Below the pieces are notes generated by a model. It saw only the letters and a list, made by a program, of their open reading frames with translations, did not search any database and had not been told where the DNA came from. This document shows positions 5,911 through 12,519 of a stretch of DNA of 12,519 nucleotides, one piece after another (positions within the stretch are counted from its first letter, which is position 1; each line of letters opens with the position of its first letter). The DNA is from CAZADA01 sp964636945. Lineage in GTDB: Bacteria > Pseudomonadota > Alphaproteobacteria > Caulobacterales > Maricaulaceae. The translations under genes and the position numbers were made by a program. Location: the NCBI GenBank assembly GCA_964636945.1, contig CAZWVH010000077.1:1-12519 (forward strand), read 5' to 3'.

Positions 5911-7740
5911 ATGACCGAAACGTTGCGAAACATCGCTATCATCGCCCACGTTGACCACGGCAAGACCACACTGGTCGACGCCATGCTGGCTCAATCGGGC
6001 GCAGTGCGCGCCAATGAGCAGGTTGCAGAGCGCGCCATGGACTCCAACGATCAAGAGCGTGAACGCGGGATCACGATCTTGGCCAAGCCCACCTCGGTGC
6101 TATGGGGCGATGTGCGCCTGAATATCGTCGATACGCCCGGCCATGCTGATTTTGGCGGCGAGGTCGAACGCATTCTTTCGATGGTGGATGGCTGTGTCCT
6201 GTTGGTGGACGCTACCGAAGGGCCCATGCCGCAGACCAAGTTTGTGCTGACCAAGGCTCTCGCACTGGGGTTGAGGCCCATGGTCGTGCTCAACAAGGTC
6301 GACCGAGATACCGCCCGCCCGGACGATGTGGTGGGCGAGGTGTTTGACTTGTTTGCGCTGTTGGGCGCCAACGATGAGCAGCTGGATTTTCCCTATCTTT
6401 ACGCATCGGGGCGTGATGGATGGGCGGCCGATGATCTGAACGCGGCGCGCGAGAACCTTGGCCCGCTGTTTGACCTGATCGTAAGGCATGTGCCCGAACC
6501 GGCGGCTGTATCCCGGCGGGACGAGCCATTCCGTATGCTGGCCACACTGTTGGACTCAGATCCGTTTTTGGGCCGAGTGCTCACCGGACGTATCGAAAGC
6601 GGGCGAATCGCCGTTGGCGAAACTGTCAAAGCGTTGAGCCGGGACGGCGCGCCGATCGAACAGGCGCGATTGTCAAAATTGCTGGCGTTTCGGGGGCTCA
6701 AACGCGTCCCCGCTGAGAGCGCTGAGGCGGGCGATATCATCGCCATTGCTGGCCTCGCAAAGGCCACCGTCGCCGACACCTTGATGGATGTGAGCGCCCA
6801 CGAACCGGTTCCCGCCCCGCCGATCGATCCGCCGACGTTGGCGGTGACGGTGACCATCAATGACAGCCCGTTGGCGGGCCGCGACGGCGACAAAGTGCAA
6901 TCGCGAGTGATCCGCGATCGCTTGATGCGCCAGGCTGAGGGCGATGTGGCGATTGAAGTGCGTCCGACGGCTGATCGCGATGCCTTTGAGGTGGCCGGAC
7001 GTGGTGAGTTGCAGCTTGGCGTGCTCATTGAAACATTGAGGCGCGAGGGCTTTGAGCTGTCTGTGTCGCGCCCGCGCGTGGTGATCCGCGAGGTGGATGG
7101 TCAGCGCCTAGAGCCGATGGAAGAAGTCACCATTGATGTGGACGAAGAGTTTTCAGGCATTGTGATCGAAACACTGTCGCAAAAGCGCGCACAGGTGCAG
7201 GAAATGAAACCGTCCGGCGGAGGCAAGACGCGGATTGTGCTCCATGCGCCCTCGCGAGCGCTTGTTGGCTATCATTCAGAATTTCTCACTCAGACCCGCG
7301 GATCGGGCGTGATGAACCGTACGTTCCTTGAGTGGACGCCGTTTTTGGGCAGCTTAGGCGGGCGCATCCGGGGAGCCTTGGTGTCAGCCGAGCAAGGTGA
7401 CGCCGTTGCGTATGCGCTTTGGAACCTAGAAGAACGCGGCGTCATGTTTATTGGCGCCGGCGAACCGGTCTATGAAGGCATGATCATCGGAGAGAATGCA
7501 AAACCGGAGGACTTGGTCGTCAATCCGCTCAAGGGCAAAAAGCTGACGAATATCCGCGCCGCGGGCAAAGATGACGCTGTGCGTCTCACGACGCCGCGTC
7601 GGCTGACCTTGGAACAAGCCATTGCCTGGATCGACGATGACGAGCTTGTGGAAGTGACGCCAAAGGCCATTCGAGTGCGCAAGCGGTATCTTGATCCGCA
7701 TGAGCGCAAGCGCAAAGCGCGCGATGTTGTCGAGGCGTAG
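5911..7740 (+). CDS. typA: Translational GTPase TypA/BipA
   Basis: Ribosome-associated GTPase of the EF-G superfamily, linked to 50S assembly and to growth under cold and other stresses in well-studied bacteria. The 609 residues match the family's usual 605-610. Visible GTPase motifs are G1 AHVDHGKTT (12-20), G2 ERGITI (51-56), G3 DTPGH (74-78), G4 NKVD (128-131) and a YASG segment at the G5 position (164-167). EF-G-like domains II, III and V follow, then the BipA-specific C-terminal domain with GGKTRIVLHAPSRALVGYHS and a TQTRGSGVMNR block. The ATG at 5911 gives the canonical N-terminus; the frame stays open upstream to 5812, but those residues do not resemble the family. The Shine-Dalgarno sequence is poor. 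It is probably a single-gene unit, with two stem-loops just downstream. Confidence 0.98.
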   Translation: MTETLRNIAIIAHVDHGKTTLVDAMLAQSGAVRANEQVAERAMDSNDQERERGITILAKPTSVLWGDVRLNIVDTPGHADFGGEVERILSMVDGCVLLVDATEGPMPQTKFVLTKALALGLRPMVVLNKVDRDTARPDDVVGEVFDLFALLGANDEQLDFPYLYASGRDGWAADDLNAARENLGPLFDLIVRHVPEPAAVSRRDEPFRMLATLLDSDPFLGRVLTGRIESGRIAVGETVKALSRDGAPIEQARLSKLLAFRGLKRVPAESAEAGDIIAIAGLAKATVADTLMDVSAHEPVPAPPIDPPTLAVTVTINDSPLAGRDGDKVQSRVIRDRLMRQAEGDVAIEVRPTADRDAFEVAGRGELQLGVLIETLRREGFELSVSRPRVVIREVDGQRLEPMEEVTIDVDEEFSGIVIETLSQKRAQVQEMKPSGGGKTRIVLHAPSRALVGYHSEFLTQTRGSGVMNRTFLEWTPFLGSLGGRIRGALVSAEQGDAVAYALWNLEERGVMFIGAGEPVYEGMIIGENAKPEDLVVNPLKGKKLTNIRAAGKDDAVRLTTPRRLTLEQAIAWIDDDELVEVTPKAIRVRKRYLDPHERKRKARDVVEA

Positions 7741-7752
7741 CTGCATTGGCGT

Positions 7753-7806
7753 CATCAGCGGCGTTCGGGCCGTGATGGGGTGGTCAGCAAGCTGATTGTC
7801 AACCCC
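7753..7806 (+). terminator. Tandem stem-loops after typA
   Basis: The first hairpin pairs CATCA(G)CGGC (7753-7762) with GCCGTGATG (7769-7777), one base bulged, loop GTTCGG. The second pairs GGGGT (7777-7781) with ACCCC (7802-7806) around an inner TCAGC/GCTGA stem (7784-7795), and is followed by T-rich sequence (7807-7820). The two share base 7777, so they may be alternatives. The second has the better trailing T content, but it is not a classic strong intrinsic terminator. Confidence 0.4.
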
Positions 7807-7858
7807 TTGGATTTTATTTAGCCTCGCTCTTGGGACCGTTGTGTGAGTGGGGCGAAAA

Positions 7859-8941
7859 ATGAACAACAATCAACATGATGCATTGGCCGCAAATGAAGTG
7901 GCCAAGTTGTTGGCGGAGTATCGCTTCGCCGACCACCGATTACTGCAAACTCCAGCGTTTTCATTGCGACCTATCGCCACTTTCGTAATCCGTTATGTGT
8001 GGCTGATCTTCGCGACGCTTGCTGACTTAATCTTAGTCATTCCAATCAATCTGATTATCGTCATTCTCAATGCAGTCAGTCAGACCAAGCGCAAGTATTT
8101 TTCACTTTCGTATGCGAGTTGGAAGTACATTGTTCTGTATATTTGGCGGGCGGAGATGTCGTTCGCGCTGATCCATTTTCGCTTTTTGAGCCGCCGTTTT
8201 TTGCACGCGCATTTTGTCAACCGACTGCGCTACCTTCGCAGCTGCATCAGCGTTCTTCCTGGTGTTGGGGAGGAGGCGCGCGATGAAATTTTGAAGGACA
8301 TAAATTGGCACTTGGATTTGTGGAGTCGCACCAATGTGACCAATCGCGCCGTGGGTTTGATGTTGGTTTACATCATCCCGCTGGTTGGTTTCGGAATCAC
8401 TGTCGGTGTTGATGCAAACCAATTGAAGGCGCTCTACGAAGCCTCGCTATCGATTGGTTTGCCAATCGTTGTGGCCGTCGCCTATGTGTTTCTGCTTCTG
8501 TTTCCCGCCCAGTGTTTTGCCGCCAAGAGGGCGTGCATGCTGAACCGGGAAGGCCGTGGCCTTTACTTTCCAGGCGGCTCCGGTGACCGTGGCGTTTACG
8601 CAAAAGAGCGCGAGACTTTTGGAGCGTTGGGGATAAGAAGACCGCCAGAGACGTCTTTCGACATCTTGTACTATTTCTTCTTGAGTGCGCTCTTATTGTA
8701 TTTTGGCGCTCTCTTCGCTTACGAAATCGAAAGTTTCTACCATACGATGCAGGAAGATGATCTGCGTCGGTCAATTGATGGAGCGACCGGCGCTGAAGCC
8801 GAACAGCTTCGTCAGGAACTCTCCACGCTGGAACAGCCAGTATTTTACCAAATCCTGTTCGCAAGCTCCATCGCGTTCATACCGTATTGGGCAGTCTTGT
8901 TGTATTTCTATGTACGCCGCCGGATTGCTCAACGGATGTAA
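7859..8941 (+). CDS. Hypothetical multi-pass membrane protein, 360 residues
   Basis: Not recognised. Hydrophobic segments lie near residues 38-72 (long enough for two passes), 164-184, 197-217, 267-289 and 329-351, with a weaker one at 88-110, so five to seven spans in the inner membrane. The loop at 100-160 is basic and aromatic, with RFLSRRFLHAHFVNRLRYLR. The loop at 222-265 contains GRGLYFPGGSGDRG and several charges. A short acidic coiled segment (298-325) precedes the last span, and the C-terminus is Arg-rich (RRRIAQRM). I see no kinase, protease or transport motif. The ATG at 7859 is preceded by GGGG at 7849-7852; an in-frame GTG at 7847 is possible. It is 118 bp downstream of typA, beyond the two stem-loops, so it probably has its own promoter. 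Confidence 0.87.
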   Translation: MNNNQHDALAANEVAKLLAEYRFADHRLLQTPAFSLRPIATFVIRYVWLIFATLADLILVIPINLIIVILNAVSQTKRKYFSLSYASWKYIVLYIWRAEMSFALIHFRFLSRRFLHAHFVNRLRYLRSCISVLPGVGEEARDEILKDINWHLDLWSRTNVTNRAVGLMLVYIIPLVGFGITVGVDANQLKALYEASLSIGLPIVVAVAYVFLLLFPAQCFAAKRACMLNREGRGLYFPGGSGDRGVYAKERETFGALGIRRPPETSFDILYYFFLSALLLYFGALFAYEIESFYHTMQEDDLRRSIDGATGAEAEQLRQELSTLEQPVFYQILFASSIAFIPYWAVLLYFYVRRRIAQRM

Positions 8942-9162
8942 GCTTAAGAAGATGTTTGTCGTCCTTGCAGGGCATTTGGGCTGAGGCACAACCGCGATTG
9001 AAACCTGCAAACGGTAAATTGAGCGGTCTTGGCGCAAGCACAGAACAAACACTGCAGAAATCGCCCAATTATCGCCTTAGGCGCAGCACTTTGGTATGTG
9101 CAATACTTGCGTGTGGCGGGTAGAACGACTCTTATGGCGTTGGGCGAGGGACGAGCAGGAAA

Positions 9163-9780
9163 ATGGCTAAGGGCGGGGAACGTTTAGGGACCGCGGCGGC
9201 GGGCGGATGCGGATGCGCATTGGTGGCCGCACTCATTGTTTGGCTCCAAATCCTTGGATTGGGCGAGGTTACCCGACGTGTTGGCTTGTCACCAACGCTG
9301 ATCCTGGCTCTGAGCGCTTACATCGCACTCGTGGCGGTTTACGCCACCATGATGGTGGGCATCATATTCGCGTTCGCCTTCACCGGAATGATGCGGACGT
9401 CAGGCGGCCGCGTTGGGATTGCCTGTCTGGCGGTTTACCCACTTTCGGTACTTATTGTGATGTCCACGGCGATTTCGTTGTCGGCTTGGCACAATAGCGA
9501 ATTGGGCGGAATCACCTTCACAACGCCTGACAAGGTCTCCGTTATTCAAGCGTTCCAGTTTTTGATCGAAACGCTCTGGAACGATATTTTCGCGTATCTC
9601 CCGGGCGTAAACCCCATTGAAATCTCTGCCTTAGAGAGTGAAAATCGCTTGATTGTGGACGCGTTTGTGGGTGCAGCCATGTTTGTGGCGATTTTTGCAT
9701 TGCTTGCGCCGCCCGCCTACGCACTGATGGCCACGCTCCGCGCAATTTTTGGTCGTCGGAGCGGGTCGCAAGGCAGTTGA
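9163..9780 (+). CDS. Hypothetical membrane protein, 205 residues
   Basis: Not recognised. Four or five hydrophobic segments: about residues 10-32 (containing the Gly/Cys cluster GGCGC at its start), 43-76 (long, with a Met-rich ATMMVGIIFAFAFTGMM), 83-107 and 164-192. A polar loop (109-160) contains two short amphipathic stretches and should face one side of the membrane. The C-terminus is basic (FGRRSGSQGS). No catalytic motif is visible. The start is the ATG at 9163; purine sites lie either very close (AGGA, two bases) or far (GAGG, 13 bases), so initiation is not textbook. A 221-bp gap separates it from the preceding membrane protein, so co-transcription is uncertain. It is convergent with the HTH gene, with 11 bp between their stops. 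Confidence 0.83.
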   Translation: MAKGGERLGTAAAGGCGCALVAALIVWLQILGLGEVTRRVGLSPTLILALSAYIALVAVYATMMVGIIFAFAFTGMMRTSGGRVGIACLAVYPLSVLIVMSTAISLSAWHNSELGGITFTTPDKVSVIQAFQFLIETLWNDIFAYLPGVNPIEISALESENRLIVDAFVGAAMFVAIFALLAPPAYALMATLRAIFGRRSGSQGS

Positions 9781-9791
9781 GCTAGAGCAGA

Positions 9792-10031
9792 TTAAGGTAC
9801 GTTCTCCACATAGTGGGCAAAGTCGCTGAGCCGTGCATCTACCGCATTGAGAACCAGGGCCACACTGCGCATGGACGGCCAACGCGGCTGGCTGGCTCCA
9901 CCTGTAAATCGCTTGGATCGGTTGAAAGTCGTGGGATCAAGGCCGGCTCGCCGCGCCAAAGCAGATGGCGAGAGGCCATGCGCATTGGCCAATTCGTCAA
10001 TCGCGGCCCAAATTGCTGCGTGTGTGATCAT
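9792..10031 (-). CDS. Stand-alone helix-turn-helix protein, 79 residues
   Basis: A small predicted DNA-binding protein. Residues 20-41 (LSPSALARRAGLDPTTFNRS) read as a classic XRE/Cro-type helix-turn-helix. The following RWPSMRSVALVLNAV matches the third and fourth helices seen at the N-terminus of alphaproteobacterial LexA-like S24 repressors. In those proteins the domain is followed by a serine-lysine autoprotease domain, giving about 200 residues or more. Here the chain stops at VENVP, and the next gene's stop is 11 bp away, so the protease domain is absent and no remnant can fit. It may be a constitutive small regulator that cannot self-cleave. The start is the ATG at 10029-10031; the Shine-Dalgarno sequence is weak (AAGGG about eight bases upstream). 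It is divergent from pyrD (152 bp), so it could control pyrD or itself; no operator was identified. Confidence 0.85.
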   Translation of the reverse strand: MITHAAIWAAIDELANAHGLSPSALARRAGLDPTTFNRSKRFTGGASQPRWPSMRSVALVLNAVDARLSDFAHYVENVP

Positions 10032-10183
10032 GGGTCGGCCCTTGAATGGCTAGGGTATTCTTGGTGTGCGGCAGTCAAGCACAACTTATGGAGGAGTCCA
10101 GTCGTCTACTGAATGTTCACCGGGAAATTTTTTCAGCGTCCAAAATGCCTTGATCAGGTCACAAATCGGAGGGACATCGGCGC

Positions 10184-11248
10184 ATGGCGACGTCATTCAC
10201 CACCAGAATGTTGAGAATATTGCCGCCCGAGGCCGGTCATGGCTTGGCGTTGCTTGCTTTGCAAACCCGTTCAGCGCCGCGCCGCCCGTCGCCCTCCCGG
10301 GTCTTGGGCGTGCAGATGTGCGGCCTTGATCTTCCCAACCCCATCGGGTTGGCGGCTGGATTTGATAAAGACGCGCAAGTCGTGAGTGGCGCCTTGAGCT
10401 TGGGGTTTGGTTTCGTCGAGGTTGGCGCAGTGACGCCGCTGGCCCAGGCGGGCAATCCGCGCCCGCGCGTCTTTCGATTGCCAGGCGAGGGCGGAGTGAT
10501 CAATCGGCTCGGATTTAACAATGCCGGTGTCGATGTCGTCGCGGCAAACTTGACCCAATGGCGCGCGTCTCAACGGCCAGGCGTGGTGGGAGTCAATGTC
10601 GGCGCCAATAAAGACAGCGAGGATCGCATTGCCGATTATCTGTTGGTGCTCGAACGATTGTGGGGATTGGCTCAGTATTTCACGATTAATGTGTCTTCGC
10701 CCAATACGCCCGGTCTGCGCAATTTGCAGTCAGGCGACGCTATGACCGAGCTACTGTCGCGCCTGCGTCAGCATCGCCAATCATTGGCCGAACAAACGGC
10801 CATGGACCGGCCGGTTTTGCTCAAGGTCGCACCTGATCTTGAGGGAGAGGCCATAGAAGATATTGCTGAGGCTGTCGTGAGGTCTGGTGTGATTGACGGT
10901 GTGGTCGTGTCCAACACCACAATTTCGCGACCCGACGGCCTGTCGGGCGCGCATGTTAAAGAACCAGGCGGTCTGTCTGGTCGTCCGATGTTTGCCCTAT
11001 CGACTGAAGTATTGCGGCGCTTCGCCCGCGCATTCCAAGGAGGCATGCCGCTTATTGGCGTTGGCGGCGTGGAGAACGGCCGCACGGCCTATGCGAAGAT
11101 TTTGGCCGGCGCCAGCGCGGTTCAGCTCTATACGGCCATGGTTTATCAAGGCCCTAGCGTTGTTCGACAGATCGCACGCGAACTTGAGGCGCTCTTGCTC
11201 AGTGATGGCTTTGCCTCTGTGGCCGATGCGGTGGGCGCAGATCTTTAG
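10184..11248 (+). CDS. pyrD: Dihydroorotate dehydrogenase, quinone-dependent (class 2)
   Basis: Oxidises dihydroorotate to orotate, the fourth step of pyrimidine synthesis, passing electrons from FMN to membrane quinone; it acts at the inner face of the cytoplasmic membrane. The 354 residues fit class 2. The N-terminal extension (1-40) is helical and amphipathic, as expected for the quinone and membrane-contact domain. Visible motifs are NPIGLAAGFDKD (52-63, FMN and substrate Lys62), NRLGFNNAG (107-115), NVGANK (138-143), INVSSPNTPGLR (168-179, containing the catalytic Ser), LKVAPDL (213-219), SNTT (243-246), IGVGGV (291-296, FMN phosphate) and LYTAMVYQGP (315-324). GGAGGG at 10168-10173 lies ten bases before the ATG, slightly long. 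The stop is three bases from that of the convergent transporter gene. Confidence 0.97.
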   Translation: MATSFTTRMLRILPPEAGHGLALLALQTRSAPRRPSPSRVLGVQMCGLDLPNPIGLAAGFDKDAQVVSGALSLGFGFVEVGAVTPLAQAGNPRPRVFRLPGEGGVINRLGFNNAGVDVVAANLTQWRASQRPGVVGVNVGANKDSEDRIADYLLVLERLWGLAQYFTINVSSPNTPGLRNLQSGDAMTELLSRLRQHRQSLAEQTAMDRPVLLKVAPDLEGEAIEDIAEAVVRSGVIDGVVVSNTTISRPDGLSGAHVKEPGGLSGRPMFALSTEVLRRFARAFQGGMPLIGVGGVENGRTAYAKILAGASAVQLYTAMVYQGPSVVRQIARELEALLLSDGFASVADAVGADL

Positions 11249-11251
11249 GCT

Positions 11252-12519
11252 TCACAGCCCAATGCGGTGGGTTAGGCGCGGATAGGCCACGCCCAAACAC
11301 AACGCGCGTATGACATAAAATCCGATGAAAGCGATCCACATGCCATCAGCGCCGAAATTGGGCGTCAAAACGCGATCGAGACCGATATAGGCGACTGCCG
11401 CTGCGATCATGGCGTTGCGCATGGTCGGCCCTTGAGCCGCGCCGACAAATACGCCGTCTAACAGCCAAGCTGCGGCGCCCAAGAAAGGGACCAGCGCGCA
11501 ATAGGGTAAATACTGCATGGCGGTTTCGAGGGTGGCCGCATCGGCCACAAAAAATTCGAGCGCAGCGGGTCCGCCGAGAAATGTGGCCATCATAAACACG
11601 GCGCCAGCGGCAAGGGACAGCTCAGCGGTCACCCGCACTGCGCGATGGAACGCTGCGCGTGATCGGGCGCCAAACGCTTGACCGACGGCGCTTTCCGCAG
11701 TGAACGCGAAAGCATCAAGCACGAATGCCCACAGCGTGATGATCTGCACCAGAACATGGCTGCCGGCGAGGACGGCTTCCCCTTGGCCGGCGGCGGTTCG
11801 CATGAACCAGGCAAAGCCGGCAAACAGCGCCCAAGTGCGCAACAACAAATCACGGCTGACCCCCAGTAGTCGCCGCCAGGGCGCAAATTGGGTCAGCTGA
11901 TCGGATGAAAGCGTTTCGGGCAAAATCCCGCCATCACGGCGGATGGTGCGCCAGCACGCCAGCATCAACACCGTCAGGCTGAGCCATTCGGCGATGGCGG
12001 TGGCCGCGCCGACGCCCACAACACCCCAATTGAAGTGCAGAACAAAGAGGAGGTCGAGGAATATGTTGATGGCGCTGAATACGAACACGGCAACCATGAC
12101 CGCGCGGGTCAGACCTCTGCCAATTAGCCAACCGGTGAACGCCAAGCTGGCGAACAGCGCTGGGGCGCCCCAAAGCCTGGTGAGGACATAGGCTGAGCCG
12201 GTGGATTCCGCCGCCTCGCCTGCATTGAACATGACAAAACCCAGCTGAAGGATGGGGGTCTGCAGTGCGAGCAGGACAATGGAAAGGCAACCGGCAAGGA
12301 GCAGTCCGCGCAGCAAGACACGTTGCCCCTCAGCCAAAGCGCCTGCCCCGGCCGCCTGGGCCGACAACGCCGTTGTCCCCATGCGCAAGAAATAGACCGT
12401 CATGGTGAACAACGAAAACAAGGTCACGCCCAAGCCCATGCCGGCCACCGACGCGGTGTCGCCCGTGGCGCTGATCACGGCGGTGTCGACCACGCCGGCC
12501 AGCGGCTGCACGGCGTGGG
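11252..12519 (-). CDS. MATE-family efflux transporter (DinF-like), 5'-truncated by window edge
   Basis: An inner-membrane cation-coupled multidrug/metabolite exporter of the MATE family. The frame remains open to the right edge (12519), so the start lies outside; the GTG at 12511 is an internal Val, since family members read PLxGxVDTAVI here. About 421 residues are visible, and roughly 20-30 are missing. Seen: VVDTAVISATGD and the FLRMGTTALSAQA block typical of DinF-type members in the first half, then a run of hydrophobic spans with inter-span loops to the C-terminus PRLTHRIGL, consistent with the 12-span fold. Substrate cannot be read from sequence. It is convergent with pyrD, with three bases between the stops, and no separating terminator was noticed. 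Confidence 0.95.
   Translation of the reverse strand, partial: HAVQPLAGVVDTAVISATGDTASVAGMGLGVTLFSLFTMTVYFLRMGTTALSAQAAGAGALAEGQRVLLRGLLLAGCLSIVLLALQTPILQLGFVMFNAGEAAESTGSAYVLTRLWGAPALFASLAFTGWLIGRGLTRAVMVAVFVFSAINIFLDLLFVLHFNWGVVGVGAATAIAEWLSLTVLMLACWRTIRRDGGILPETLSSDQLTQFAPWRRLLGVSRDLLLRTWALFAGFAWFMRTAAGQGEAVLAGSHVLVQIITLWAFVLDAFAFTAESAVGQAFGARSRAAFHRAVRVTAELSLAAGAVFMMATFLGGPAALEFFVADAATLETAMQYLPYCALVPFLGAAAWLLDGVFVGAAQGPTMRNAMIAAAVAYIGLDRVLTPNFGADGMWIAFIGFYVIRALCLGVAYPRLTHRIGL

Noticed and set aside
6399..7028. A 209-codon minus-strand frame inside typA
   Set aside because: It lies wholly antisense to typA and is Ser/Arg-rich, as expected of a shadow frame in G/C-rich coding sequence.
10088..10153. 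A 21-codon frame upstream of pyrD that could be a leader peptide
   Set aside because: No ribosome site precedes its ATG, it contains no run of regulatory codons, and no attenuator hairpin with a T-run was seen before pyrD.

Overview
The window looks like a chromosomal stretch from an alphaproteobacterium. The evidence is a class I lysyl-tRNA synthetase (uncommon in bacteria but usual in this class), high G+C housekeeping genes with typical family lengths, and a small DNA-binding protein of the kind that forms the N-terminus of alphaproteobacterial S24 repressors. I cannot place it more finely from sequence alone.

Layout. 1-1421 (+): the C-terminal seven-eighths or so of lysS/lysK. 1403-1717 (-): a small hypothetical gene overlapping its tail, with a paired TTGCWGCAA operator-like element just upstream of its start. 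About 1790-2040: an A/T-rich stretch with no convincing gene. 2255-3058 (+): an exported TPR-like protein with a recognisable promoter and GGAGG site. 3079-3696 (-): a hypothetical lipoprotein, convergent with it. 3818-5685 (-): three adjacent co-directional genes of unknown function, namely a membrane-anchored helical protein, a short coiled-coil protein and a 190-residue helical protein. They are more A/T-rich than the housekeeping genes. 5911-7740 (+): typA/bipA, followed by two stem-loops. 7859-8941 and 9163-9780 (+): two multi-pass membrane proteins of unknown function. 9792-10031 (-): a 79-residue helix-turn-helix protein. 10184-11248 (+): pyrD, class 2 dihydroorotate dehydrogenase. 11252-12519 (-): a MATE-family transporter running off the right edge, tail to tail with pyrD.

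The recognisable genes are housekeeping: lysine charging, a ribosome-associated GTPase, pyrimidine synthesis and drug/metabolite efflux. They bracket islands of uncharacterised envelope and membrane genes. The best candidate for an undescribed system is the 3818-5685 trio, probably one transcription unit encoding a membrane-tethered helical complex. No mobile element, CRISPR array, tRNA or rRNA was seen.
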